This document shows, piece by piece, positions 23,450 to 36,069 of a stretch of DNA of 64,000 nt. The DNA is taken from the NCBI GenBank assembly GCA_963576475.1, contig OY754972.1, forward strand, positions 33,456,556 through 33,520,555, read 5' to 3'. Both the position numbers and the translations under genes were made by a program. Origin of the DNA: Molanna angustata (lineage: Eukaryota > Arthropoda > Insecta > Trichoptera > Molannidae). Each line of letters opens with the position of its first letter. The first letter of the stretch is position 1. The notes beneath the pieces were generated by a model. That model ran no database searches. It had not been told where the DNA came from and saw only the letters and a program-made list of their open reading frames with translations.

Positions 23450-25090
23450 AATTATGGATAGAGTTGTACGTTCAGCAGATCAGAGTGGAAGTCCATGATT
23501 GGATAAATAAGTGAATTTGCTTTTGAGGTACTGTGGCAGGTTTTGATTCGAGAGAATAATGACAAAATGTGTATATTGCGCCCCTGGCGTATCCTGGACC
23601 AACAAAGAAGAAGGTAAGATGATATAATATGATCAAATTTTTTGAACCCAAAGATGAATCTGATGAATCTATATTCTTGTGACGTTCAAGTTTATTGAGA
23701 TGCACTTCATTAGCATACATCGGCATAATCAAACAATGGAAGAAGAAATGATTGAGCTAGAGTTATTTTACAACGGAATGGAAGAAATATTTAGTACTAC
23801 TTAAATGCATTGTGTTATTTAGTACTACTAAATGCATTGTGTATGGCAAATTAAGCTTCATTACTGGCATAAGTTCTTTATTAATTTTATTTCCTACTAA
23901 CATTCTGTTTTTATATTCTCATTGAATAACTATGTAGGTGGATAAACATATTTTTTTAACATATTTATGTAGGTACTTATATTTATTTATTTCATTTCAG
24001 TAAACTACAGCTTTGTAAATTTGTGGTTACATATTATATGGTGCTATTAAAATTAGTACAGGCCAATGATGTTTTCTTCTAATTAAAATAATAAAGTAGA
24101 AATAATATTTTGAATAACAATAATAAGAGAAAAATATGATTGATATAAAAAAAAACAATACAAAATAAGAATAAAATGAGGAAATAGAGGGATTATTGGT
24201 GTAAAGGAAAGAGCTTGTTTGAAGGAGTTAGGGAACTGGTTTTAAAATATCTTTATTTGTTTACGGTAAGTTTCTAAGGAGTCATGGAAAATGTCTGTGT
24301 GATTAAATTTTAGATTGTTGTCATGTTGAATTCTGTAAATATTCGAGTTATAACTGTAATTAGTATGGCAAGTAGGTAAGTAGATGAAATAAATTTTTCA
24401 AACGGGTGTGCCTGTTATAATAATATTATAGAACTAAACAATATTGCTTCACCACCATTTTTAACTCATGTTAGTTCGTCATGTAAATTTAAATCTAATG
24501 CTGTACAAATAGTTTTTTCTTTAAATTAAACATCAGACAATTTTAAAAATCGCTTATTTTGCGGCATAAAAATATTTGTAAAGATTTTAGTTATTTTCGT
24601 TTTCCTCATAAGTAAATCAATATGAAATACGCCACATTAACCTTCACGAAACGTCAAACAACTGTGATTTGTAGATTCGACCAGCCCTCTACCAGACGAA
24701 ATTATTCCGTTGACATTGCCTTAAAATCACCTGCGGAATTCGCTCATACTACCACTTTTAAGATTTTAGTGATATTTGTGTGATATGGTATGGAAATTAT
24801 ATACCCGAAACGCTCGTACTACGACATTGTGATTAGTCAAACCGTTTCCGTTGGGGATATGGGAGAAATCTCACTGTATCTCGTACTACGCGCCGTTTTA
24901 TTAACTTATATTCTAAGGTTAAAAGGTTATTGAGTTCCTGGTTCTTCTATAATATCCCAACTTCATCTCTATTGGGATGTTAATAAAGTTTGTCAATAAA
25001 AATATCATTTGACTCCCGTCAAGGAAAAAAATGCAATGTTTGCGTATATGCAATTAAAAAATAATATTGGGTCTTTATTTATCTTTAAAC
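23450..25090. other. AT-rich interval with possible LINE scrap
   Basis: The minus strand at about 24,230-24,400 reads YNSNIYRIQHDN...IFHDSLETYRKQIKIF and a stop, which may be another LINE tail (low confidence). Segments near 24,690-24,780 match the possible MITE at 5,466-5,635 in inverse orientation. Confidence 0.35.
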
Positions 25091-25099
25091 AAAACACAT

Positions 25100-27790
25100 T
25101 ATTCTTATTTGGACATAATCTTCTCTTCAACCCACTTCTCGAACCTTCTCTTACATTTGTCTCACTCACATACTTTGATAGCAATTAAGATTAACAACTA
25201 GTTTAATTTAGTTTATTTTCTTGCAAATATTTTGGTCTTTTACATTGTCTTTTCTCTGATCTTGGTTCTGTCTCATTTTTTATATGTGCCATAATTTCTT
25301 CTTCTGTTTCAGATTCAGTCCTTTCAAATTCTATATTGTCTTCCTTTTCTAGTGCTGACTCATTATTGTCTTCTTCATCCATGGTGTAATTTTTTTTAAT
25401 TGGTTTAAAAAAAACATTATTACATTGTCATTGCACAAATTCAACAATCTGTATGTGTCGCTGGGTAACACTTCTCCAACCGTATATGGCCCCTTAAATC
25501 TTGATTGCAATTTGGTGGATTCCCCAGTCCCCACTTCTTCTCTTAATTCTTCTGGTAATCTATGTTTCATTTCTTGTTAAATTTCTTATCTTGCCATCAT
25601 CAAATCTTGGTATGCAACCATATTATAAATCAAACGGTGTCTTGTCGGTTGTTCTATTTATAGTTGTATTTATGTGTCTTTGCAATGTATTGATGTATTT
25701 GTCCCAATATTGTCCATTTCCATCTTGTATCCAAGTTTGCATCATTGGTAGTAGTGTTCTATTTAATCATTTATAATTCAATATTTGTTTAATTCCTTAC
25801 TTTGAACAAAATTCTTCAAAACTTTTTGATGTGAAGCATTTTCCTCAATCACTTATTTATTATTCTTCCTGGCGACACGTATCTATTTAAAATTGCTGTA
25901 GTTTCTTGATCGTATATTCACTTTTGGTACTACTCACTGCCTCTAATTGTACAAACTTGGTTAAGTTGTCTATCATCAGTAAAATATACATATGATTCTA
26001 ATTCGTAGTTACAAATGGTCCCAGATGGTCAATATGAATGATTTCTTTCCTGGAGGTATGGGATTTAAGTATCCGACTTGTCTTCCAGATTTTTTTTTGG
26101 ACAATATGCATTCTCAACACATTTTTATGTCTGTCTATATACTTCTTCATCTTAGGGAAATAATAATTTTTCATTTTTCTTAGAGTTTTCTCAGTTTCAA
26201 ATTGTCCATCTAGATCAGTGATGGGCAAACTTTTTAAGAGGAGGGCCAGATAAAATAAAAAAATATCTAGGTGGGCCGAAAAGAAATTGAACAAAATAGA
26301 TTTCTATAAGTGATAAAGTTTAATTTTGATTTTTACATCACACACAGCTTATATTATATAGATTATACTTATATAATAAGAAAAAATTACAAAAATTGAT
26401 TATTCTTTAGAAGAGTATGGCTTATGTAACAGATGAAACTGTGACCGAGCTTCTAAAAATTGCTGAGATGAGCTGATTCGCAGTAGTGAAGCTAAATGAA
26501 GCTTCATAGTAGTAGAAAACACCTGTTCACAGATGTAGGAAGATGCACATATCGCTGTTATCTTCTAAGCGTGAGATTTCGGGTTGGGGAAACTTGATTT
26601 TGACAGAGCCTTGTAGAACTCAATTTTAGAAACGTTGAGAAATAGTTGCTTCAATTCAACACAGAAAATACCTACATTTTGGACTATTCTAGGTGTAATT
26701 TTAGGGATTATTCGAAACCATGTCGCGGGCCGGATTGACTACCCCGAAGGGCCGCATTTGGCCCGCGGGCCGTACTTTGCCCATGATTGGTCTAGATCAT
26801 GAAATTTTATCACTAACGTTTTTCGCATGGAATTTGGTACTACATACAATTCCTTGACTTCATCTTTATTTTTCAATGTTCTATATAGAATTCCATAAAT
26901 AAGTTTGTAATCATGTACTATTTGTCGTTCACTGTGATTCATATTAAAATTTCAATCTATCTTTTCAATTATTCATCCGAATATTGGAATAGAGCTATTT
27001 CTCCTTCGCGGGTAGTAATGGTGTATACTGACATAGTATCCACTATTTTATCTTCAGCATCCTGAGTGCACACTTCTACTGGGGCTCTAGACAAAGCGTC
27101 TACATGTCTCATTGTTAATATCATAGTCATATTCACATAGTAGATAAGTCCATCTGATAACTTGGGCGTTAGTAGTTTTATTCTTATTTAGATACATCGG
27201 TGCTTGACAATCGGTTACAACAGTAAACTTTAAATTTATTAAAAACATTCTCAGTCTCTCTAGCTTGCTCACATGCAGATGTTCTTCGACTAATTGCATA
27301 CACCAAATGTAATATATTTTCATCGTCAGACTGCAACAATATAGCTCCAAGCCCTTTGGTACTGGCATCAGTATGTAGTTCAGTGTATTTAGCCTTCGGA
27401 TCATATATCCTCAAAACGGGTTTTGATTTTCTGAAATGACTTCTGTTGTTCTTCATTCCAAGCAAAAGTTTCATTCTTCTTAGTTAGTCTTGTCAATGGT
27501 TCTACTATTTCTTTCAGAAAATTATTATTCCACCAATCCACCAAATATTCCACCTTTTGTTTACCAAATTCACACTTTGTCAATCACATCTGTCCAATCT
27601 TTCTCAGGTATCAACATGTCATCTAAATAAAACATTACAATTTTGTCTCGTAGTGGTTCCAAGACACTCTGCATCAATTTGGAAAAGTAAAATGGTGCAT
27701 TAATTAGACCAAACATTGCTCGTGTGAATTCTCCACTCTCATCTGCTGTTATGAACGTTGTCTTCTTTAGACTCTCTCTTTGGATAGCGG
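25100..27790 (-). pseudogene. Gypsy-type LTR retrotransposon pol relic
   Basis: Read right to left on the minus strand. The end of RT comes first: GLINAPFYFSKLMQSVLEP and the catalytic IVMFYLDDML (27,590-27,760). RNase H follows (YTELHTDASTKGLGAIL at about 27,330-27,400; RRLNTLNYI). Then come integrase zinc-finger and linker parts (MNHSERQIVHDYKLIYGILY at 26,900), the integrase core (EIIHIDHLGPF at 26,040, then MYILLMIDNLTKFVQLEAVS near 25,950), and the C-terminal FKGPYTVGEVLPSDTYRL (25,440-25,500). Many frameshifts and stops break it. A hAT MITE sits in the integrase. No LTRs were identified, so boundaries are approximate. Confidence 0.85.
26217..26790. mobile_element. hAT-family MITE with 8-bp duplication TCTAGATC
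   Basis: TCTAGATC lies at 26,209-26,216 and again at 26,791-26,798. The ends are AGTGATGGGCAAAC and, inverted, CCAATCATGGGCAAAG. Sub-terminal AGGGCCAGAT and GGGCCGCATTTGGCCCGCGG segments are typical of this MITE type. An 8-bp duplication is the hAT hallmark. It interrupts the Gypsy integrase region and carries no transposase. Confidence 0.92.
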
Positions 27791-28039
27791 CAGTTGTAGA
27801 TACCTAAAAGAGATCTTAGTATGATATATGTAGGTATCATTAATTTAACACTAAAGCAAGTAAATTATTACAATGAAGATTTTTGTGTGATGTTTATGAA
27901 TAACATGTTATTGGCGGGCAAGATATTAGCACTAAGCGGGATCTTTTATATACACACCATCACGCTGAGCCTCTTTCCGGGTACACAAAGAGAACCGAGC
28001 GCCATACCTGTGGATTTTTGATTTATATGATTAACATTT

Positions 28040-28970
28040 TAGGATTTTAAGCGCCCTTTTTAAGACAACCGCCCCTGACTTCTTGTTCCTGATTGTTCTA
28101 TGATTTATCCGGCCCTGTGTAGACCTTTGGTCAGTTTTTATACAAAATATTTCCTTTAGTTGTATTTTTCTTTTTCTTATTTTATGTAAACCTCGGGTGA
28201 GTTTTTAGACAAACTATTTCCTACACTCAAATATATCTTCTTATTTTATGTAGACGTTTGGGTCAGTTTTGAGTCTAATAGTCTATTGTGCAGAAATATT
28301 ATAAAGGATATTATGTAGAATTGATGAAAATATATAAAAACAAATGGGATGTGATCAACACTAGAATCTTTTCAATATTAAACCATTTCAATCATCCTAT
28401 ATTGCTTAATTTTCAATACCTACACATTTCGATGACAATATATAAAAAATCAGAGTTGTGGCCATTTCTGGACTCTTCATAACGTTTATATTCAAATTAA
28501 AAACTATTTAACATAGTTTTAGTCTTCTTCTTCTTTAATGTAGACTTTTGTGTCAGTTTTAAGTCTATCAGTCTAATTCAATACTTTTGAATAATCAAAT
28601 TTTAAACCATTTCCCATCATCCAATAGTACTCAATTAAATACACATTATTTGCATTTGATGACAATATTTAAAAATGGGAGTTGTAGCCAACACTACACT
28701 CTACATCTTTATAAATCAGTCATATTTTATTTCCCACAGTCCATTCATGCAAAAATTGTATATATTTTATTCACACTTGATAGTAGTATATAAAAACGAA
28801 TGGGTTGTGGCCAACACTAGAATATTTTACAATGTTTAAACTCAATCAAATTTCAAACCATTTTGCAGAGTCCGATTTTGCAAAAATTTTGTGTGACAAT
28901 ATTATAAAAATGATTGTTTATTCTTTCAAAAATTTACATTCTTGGCCAACGACGTGACATTAAATAAATA
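28040..28970. repeat. Diverged tandem-like repeats with a GTGGCCAACACTA motif
   Basis: A loose array of related segments: TATGTAGAC.TTTGGGTCAG-type blocks at 28,115, 28,190, 28,250 and 28,540, and GGGTTGTGGCCAACACTAGA-type blocks near 28,345, 28,680 and 28,805. The second motif also occurs at about 9,394 and 60,690. Copies are too diverged to define a period. Confidence 0.5.
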
Positions 28971-29502
28971 AAATAAAACAAAATATGAAAGTTTTAATAA
29001 GATATAAATTTTTATTGATATAGAATGTAAATGTACGAGAGTTTTACAATTATTTTATAGGTACATAATATAACACTTTTATTTCATTCAGATTTGATAA
29101 CAAATTATCATTAGGTATCATTCAAAGTAATTATTATTCTTATAACAAATAATTTTAATAATAATTTTTTAACATTTATTTCAGGAAAAATTTACAAAAA
29201 TATATTATCATAAATAGACGTTTCCTGTCTTAGGATGTTTTGATGTTTTGAATGTATTTATTTACTTATTAATGGCATAAATTGTCTTTTACAAACACAC
29301 ATTAAAATATACATACTGAGAAAAATCATAGAAAATAAAACAATTATAACATAGTAAAAAGAAACAAAAAAAAGTCAATAAAATAATATGTGAAGCAACA
29401 AAACATAAAAAAGATATATAAAAACAAACTTTGAACACAAATCAGCAGAAGAAAGAAACAGTGCAACTTAAAAATACATTTGTTTACAGTAATATTTACA
29501 AA

Positions 29503-30451
29503 AAAATATAAAGGAAAAATAAAACAACAACAAGACATATCTAAATTCTAAATAATCAACACTGGAATAAGATAACATCAACAATATAAAAATATAAAGG
29601 AAAAATAAAACAACAACAAGACATATCTAAATTCTAAATAATCAACACTGGAATAAGATAACATCAACAATATAAAAATATAAAGGAAAAATAAAACAAC
29701 AACAAGACATATCTAAATTCTAAATAATCAACACTGGAATAAGATAACATCAACAATATAAAAATATAAAGGAAAAATAAAACAACAACAAGACATATCT
29801 AAATTCTAAATAATCAACACTGGAATAAGATAACATCAACAATATAAAAATATAAAGGAAAAATAAAACAACAACAAGACATATCTAAATTCTAAATAAT
29901 CAACACTGGAATAAGATAACATCAACAATATAAAAATATAAAGGAAAAATAAAACAACAACAAGACATATCTAAATTCTAAATAATCAACACTGGAATAA
30001 GATAACATCAACAATATAAAAATATAAAGGAAAAATAAAACAACAACAAGACATATCTAAATTCTAAATAATCAACACTGGAATAAGATAACATCAACAA
30101 TATAAAAATATAAAGGAAAAATAAAACAACAACAAGACATATCTAAATTCTAAATAATCAACACTGGAATAAGATAACATCAACAATATAAAAATATAAA
30201 GGAAAAATAAAACAACAACAAGACATATCTAAATTCTAAATAATCAACACTGGAATAAGATAACATCAACAATATAAAAATATAAAGGAAAAATAAAACA
30301 ACAACAAGACATATCTAAATTCTAAATAATCAACACTGGAATAAGATAACATCAACAATATAAAAATATAAAGGAAAAATAAAACAACAACAAGACATAT
30401 CTAAATTCTAAATAATCAACACTGGAATAAGATAACATCAACAATATAAAA
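29503..30451. repeat. 86-bp tandem repeat, 11 copies
   Basis: The landmark GACATATCTAAATTCTAAAT recurs at 29,534 and then every 86 bp to 30,394, eleven times, with essentially identical units that also contain CACTGGAATAAGATAACATC. The uniformity implies recent expansion or homogenisation. No coding content. Confidence 0.98.
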
Positions 30452-32261
30452 AAACCAATGTGCATAAATAAAAATTATAGAAAGCTACAAAACACTGAAA
30501 ATGTTTAAAAAACATAAAGTTTAATTTTTCAGATAGCAAAAGCATTTTGAAAGTTTGTACAAATAAAATAATTGAGAAAAAATGAACCGTCGTTTGTGGA
30601 AAACTAATCAGCTCTTAGTTAATGTACTTCACTTCACAAATGTTAATATCAATATTTTGTAAAATAAGTCAAATTATTTAATATACATATAAGGCATATA
30701 ACTTTTTATATTTATTATTTCATATATAAATTCATTATTTATTTTAAACTTAATTTTTCAAATAGTACAATATATTTCTTTTAATATTAACAATCCCTGA
30801 ATGCACTGATTGTTGAGCCCATTTCTACTGTATAAATTATTTAAACATAAATAAAAAAGTTTAATATATGTTTAATGTGCGAACATTTTGAATGTTAAAA
30901 CAGATAAAATCATCATCATACAAAAGTTGATGATTATGAACAAACAATAGTATATTTGTCTATTAAGATTGACAATTCCTGAGCTAATAGAAATAATTGA
31001 TATGTGATAAGTTCAAGCTCTTTACACTCTAATAATATCAATAACAAATCAAATAACTCAACATTATCAATCATAACAAACAATTCTATTGTATATATTT
31101 TTCATACACAAATTTATTATTATGAACATGTATATGTTTCTTTTAATGTTGACCAACTGTAAATGGAGTGTTGTGAAGATTATTGATGTTATATAAATAG
31201 TTTAAACAAAATTAAAATATCTCAAATTTCCATGTTGTGAGAACATTCTTTCAGTTTTAACAGATGAAATCATAGAGAAAATATGAACAGTTATCTAATC
31301 TAATATGGTATTGATATGAAGTTCATCGGCCTTTTATTTTGATCTGTACAGATAACACAATATTTGTGTACAGCATATATACAAAAACATCATGACGAGA
31401 CTCAAATTATGTACCTACTCTCTACGAGAAATTAATGTAAATAAAATAAAACTTGTTCTCCACTATTCCATAGTAGTGGAGAGTAAAAATATCCAAAAAG
31501 GTGTCACTGTTTGTCAGAATAAGAGAATACTATAGGTAATAATAGAATGACACATTTCCTAGTGTCCTATTGTTAAGTACATAATTAGTATTATTGGTGT
31601 ATGCTTTTTACCGAGTAATTTTCCATGATGGAGCAGGATGGTTACCAACAGAAAATGTAAACCACCCGAGTCAATCCCAAACAAACAAAAGACAACTATA
31701 CTAATCATCACCGCCTAAATTAGAGATATTCAAATACAACACCTCCATTTGGGAAAATTCATAAATCAATAAACAAACTATAGATACATACATATTCATG
31801 TATCTATCAAATTTATTTGAAGGCCTATTTTGTTAAAAATATATAATAGGTATATCTTTCAAATAATTCATTTAAAGCATACATTCCAACATTCAATTTA
31901 ACTCCAATGGAGAGATATCCCGAGACATTTGTGTAGGCATTGAACCTACACATCAACATAATATGTACATACATACATACATACATCAAGACAGAAATAT
32001 ATCAAACAGATACCTAATATTTATCATATTTTCAGACCTCAAAAATCTTTTGCTGACATAATTCCTTCATATCTCACTGCACCATCTTCACATACATCTA
32101 TACATCTTCACTTCTTCTCCACTTCATCAACATAAATGCATTGTGACATGGAAATATCTGTCATACCAAATATTTAAATATAATTATTTATGATTAATGA
32201 CAGCGGTATATTATTTTTTACTTTGGCAATATCTTAAGTAACTAAAATTAAGAAAAAAAAA
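30452..32261. other. Anonymous AT-rich interval
   Basis: Related segments recur with drift: TTTCTTTTAATATTAACAAT at 30,775 against TTTCTTTTAATGTTGACCAA at 31,137, and the C/A-rich AACATTTTGAATGTTAAAAC-type lines. This suggests an old duplicated repeat. A CATA microsatellite lies near 31,968-31,985. No gene seen. Confidence 0.45.
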
Positions 32262-32480
32262 TTATATTTAATTTTACGTTCTACTTAAATTTTTTCGCAA
32301 AAGCGACTCCCATTCGCCGGTATCGCTCTATGCTGAGCATCGTCAGAATGGTGAACAATAATGATGAAGACCATCTATATATAGATTCTATGTATATATA
32401 GATAACAATAATAGATAAGGAAGGGGGCAATTCTAAGATAAATTAAATACCCTCAAGACATTAAGGTCAATATTTATATA
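32262..32480 (-). repeat. Inverted copy of the repeat inserted in the RTE element at 496
   Basis: Complement of the 496-742 segment. It includes AATTTTTTCGCAAAAGCGAC, CCGGTATCGCTCTATG and CCATCTATATATAGAT. Mobile repeat of unknown class. Confidence 0.6.
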
Positions 32481-34199
32481 CATACATAGGTATACCTAAT
32501 AAAAATACAATTGAAGTGAAGGAATGAATATACAAATATTGCATTAAAAGGACAGCAATTAGGTATATTGAATAATGGTCAACAGAAAAACCCGACATTA
32601 ACTATTCTAATGTTAATAATAATGGAGAAGTATTAAAATCTATTTGTGCGTTAATCAAAGGAACATTTTTTTTTTGTTTAAGGCAATTCACCCTGTAAAG
32701 AGTGCTATGTGAAGGAACGTTGCTGTTACATTTTACTCTATTTATCTCTAATATTTCAAGTTTGTCTAATTTTTTACCTTTTCTTAAACTATGTATGATT
32801 TATCCCAGTTTGTGAGTTAAACGAATGCTCACTATCAAGAAAATGTGTTGCAAAGTTCAAAGTGTCTTTTTTCAAACGGAAACATATTTTTTTTCATAAT
32901 TTAGTTGACTATGGAGTTCTATCATGAAGTGACAGTTTCAAAAATTGAAAAAAAAAATAGAAAAAAAAAACATCTTAAGTAGTTTACTATGTATTCAAGT
33001 GAAAATTAAAATAAAATTTAACTTTTTGTCTATGATTTGTGTCAATAGTAATTGTGACAGTGCGTTATCAATGTTTCTGGGGTTTTATAAGGATTTGTGT
33101 CAATTTGACTTATTCCAAATTGTAATTGAAGAACATAGATACATAAAATGTTAAATGATCTAAACCTATTGTCTGTCAAACAAAAAATACACTTTCATGT
33201 TATGGGTGGGGTTCGGAAAGTCACTCGACGATGTTAGAGCGTCGTGCTGAGCGTTCGGAATTCATTGAGCGTATTGTGCGGAGATTCACTCTGCCCGTTT
33301 GGAATCACGGTTGACTCGCACCAATGTCGCCCGAGTCGCTCTATGAAATTTAATAGTAGGGTGAAAGTCGCTCCTGTCAAATATTTTGGCGGGAATTATG
33401 AATTTTCGCATAGTCAAAGTGACATTTTGTTTGGTGGCAATTTATACTTTATCACATAATTGTCAGCACTTTTAGTTTGGTATAGTTTTAGTCGGTTTTA
33501 TTTTTATTTACAATTTAATTTATTTAATTATTTATTAATTATAACTTACAAAAGGATATTCAATGGATATGAATTCATATAAATTTACCATGGATGATAA
33601 TAATGGTCAACCACAAAGAAATGTGGAAGGCCATTATTTAACCCTTAAATGCATCGTGTTGTCATTTAAACAACACGATCCAAACTATAATATTGCCGGT
33701 AAACGATTTTACATTGTGTATAGTTTTGAACTTTTATAGACATTAGAAGATTTCTTCCTTACTATTCTTGTGAAATCATTTGCATTTAACTTTGTGTAAG
33801 AAAATTATCAACAGTTGAAGTTTTGATTTCTTATACATTGGTTTTATTTGAAGACTAGTTTTTGTTGTATTTTTCAAAACATCTTACTGTTAGAAAAATA
33901 TTTATCAATAAAACACAGATATGTTTGTTGGATTATGATCTTTTCTTAAATATTTTATGTTTATTTATTATTTTGTACCTACTTTTATAAATGTTGTCAT
34001 TACCAATATTATGTAATACAATGACCATAAACCGTTTTGAAAAAATAAGGGAATGTCTACATAAGGTGGACGGTGAACGGTGAATGCCTTCTAGTGGGGC
34101 CCTGTGAACGGCAAATGCAGTTCGCGGTTCTCAGTATGCGCTTGCGTATACTAGAGTATGCTCCATTGGTGAGGGTTCATCCGTAAACTGTTCACCAGT
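32481..34199. other. AT-rich interval, no recognised gene
   Basis: Contains a moderately GC-rich stretch at 33,200-33,420 (GAGCGTCGTGCTGAGCGTTC, then CACTCTGCCCG) that may be a MITE, without resolved ends. Short frames at 32,945 and 33,244 have no recognisable domain. Confidence 0.4.
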
Positions 34200-34229
34200 T
34201 CGCGTAATATTAATTTAAATATATGCGTG

Positions 34230-34430
34230 TTATTTTTAGTAATATTATATGTTATTGAAATAAATGAACCGATAAAATGACTGTGCTCCTCCCTCGAACA
34301 CGAGATTTGATCTCAACTGAGGGATGAATAGATATTAAATAATTTAATTTTAAGATACTGTTTATAATTCTTTTTATCATTAATGTATAATTGTTAAAAT
34401 AAAAAAAAAATAAAAAAAAAAAAAAAAATA
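34230..34430 (+). mobile_element. CR1-like LINE 3' UTR with stem-loop and A-rich tail
   Basis: CCTCCCTCGAACACGAGATT, then TGATCTCAACTGAGGG, forms the same two-level hairpin as the 3' UTR of the CR1-like LINE at 56,144-56,182. It is followed by an A-rich run. Only the 3' end is present, as in typical 5'-truncated LINE copies. Confidence 0.65.
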
Positions 34431-34599
34431 TATTAATGAAAATTGCCAAGGACTCATTCAGATAATGACAGTTTATAAAAAATTATGCCTTTATACGATC
34501 AGAATAATGAAAAGTTTTTTAAAATTCCTTTGGGACAAAGACTAAAATAAAAAAAATAAAAATTATCAAAAATCAAATATTAAACAGAAGGGGAGGGGA

Positions 34600-34725
34600 A
34601 GATTGAGGGTCGTAGAGGGGTCGGAAGAAGGCAGATTTCCTGATAAGAACTGTGGAGGAGCTGTTTCGCACTGCACAGGACAGGGAGGCTTTCTCTATGG
34701 TGGACGTCAACGTCAGGAAGACCTG
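34600..34725 (+). pseudogene. RTE-like LINE C-terminal tail
   Basis: Reads DFLIRTVEELFRTAQDREAF, then SMVDVNVRKT and a stop. The A.DR..W/F..M...VR ending is typical of RTE ORF2 C-termini. It is followed by GAAGAAGAAG, a possible tail repeat. Fragment only. Confidence 0.5.
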
Positions 34726-35164
34726 ATATGACACAAGAAGAAGAAGAAACAATATTTAACTGGTTGATTTTACAACTGTACTTACTGGCATCAGCGCTAT
34801 GTAAATATGGGGCAGTTCAAATGAAAATAAGCGTGAAAGACCTAGTTCCCATTCAACAGAGAATGTAGAAATAATAAAGAAAGCGAGAAAATCAGTATTC
34901 CGTATACCATGCCATGTAATAAAAGATGGTTAAGGGCACTGGCCAGCCTGGAATGAAAACCAAAACAGATAAAAAATTCCAGGATGCAAAGGATATCCCT
35001 AGTGCGAATAATGTAGGTAAGGGAATTTATGGAAAAGTCGCAGTCACCTACCCCACTCCATAGGGAACGTTATAGAAGTGTTCTGTTCATCCCCGGAGCG
35101 GCTGCTCGTCGGACGAAACAAGAACTACCACCATGCATATTTCATACCACTGCCACTAAGAGTC

Positions 35165-35431
35165 CAACCACACTCGCCCCAGGCCGGGCGGGGTCGGCCG
35201 GGCGCCGTTGCGTCTGGGGCTAGTGCGCGTCGCGCGTCTCCCGTAAAAGGGGGGCCGCGGCGTAGTGCCTGTCCCGCGCTTGGGTGTCCGGTGCGGACCT
35301 TCGTCACCCGGCGCCTCGCCTTGGCTACCCCTCGGATCTTCCTCGCTGTGTGGTGCCGGCGCGTTCGCGAGCGTCCGGTCACCTGTACGGCCGCCGGACG
35401 ACGGTCAACTCAGAACTGGCACGGAGAAGGA

Positions 35432-35463
<32 letters not shown>

Positions 35464-35538
35464 CGATGGCCCTCACGGGTGTTGACGCAATGTGATTTCT
35501 GCCCCGTGCTCTGAATGTCAATGTGAAGAGATTCAAAT

Positions 35539-35578
<40 letters not shown>
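35165..35578 (+). rRNA. 28S rRNA gene fragment upstream of R2 copy 1 (non-functional)
   Basis: A GC-rich expansion segment (to about 35,395) is followed by the conserved core: GGTCAACTCAGAACTGGCAC, GAATCCGACTGTCTAATTAA, GCAATGTGATTTCTGCC, GCGCGGGTAAACGGCGGGAG and TAACTATGACTCTCTTAA. It stops exactly at the R2 cleavage site. Several bases differ from the nearly universal sequence (GTCAATGTGAAGAGATTCAA where GTCAAAGTGAAGAAATTCAA is expected), so it is probably a pseudogene. The left boundary in the expansion segment is approximate. Confidence 0.85.
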
Positions 35579-36069
35579 CTCTGCCTTGGTTCTCAGCTCC
35601 TACAGTGATGGAGAGAGATATAACCAAGCCGGTCCCAAGCTCGGAGAAAAGAGGAGGGAGAGAGAAGGATATCACAGGGATAAAGACCCTGACAGCGATA
35701 GCACGCAGGGGACACTTTTTATAGTATCCCTCTGCAAATGTGCTAATAATGATGTTAACTCAGCTGGCCTCCGGTTCTCGGAGGCTAGCCAAGTTATCCT
35801 TTCTCGAAGACACCCCGCTTCAGTCTCTAAATATGCGGGCCCAGCCAAGGGGGGTAGTCCGCTACTCCCCACGTCCCTACTGATCGCTTACTCCAAGTGG
35901 CTGGGGGTAACAAAGACGGGGGGTTTATGGGTGTGTTGGGTTGCCAGCCCAACACACTTTGAACGCAACAGGCCCTAGAACGACAAGAAATCAGTTGCAG
36001 AATCCCCCGGGTCCGCTGGCCGGGGGACCTGTTGTGACAAGCCGGGCTACTCCAGGCCCATCAACTGAA

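Noticed and set aside
29503..30451. CRISPR-like array
   Set aside because: Units are contiguous 86-bp tandem repeats without variable spacers, in a eukaryotic context.
35029..35485. Open frames of 60-135 codons across the GC-rich 28S expansion segment
   Set aside because: They lie in rRNA sequence of high GC content where stops are rare. No protein similarity.
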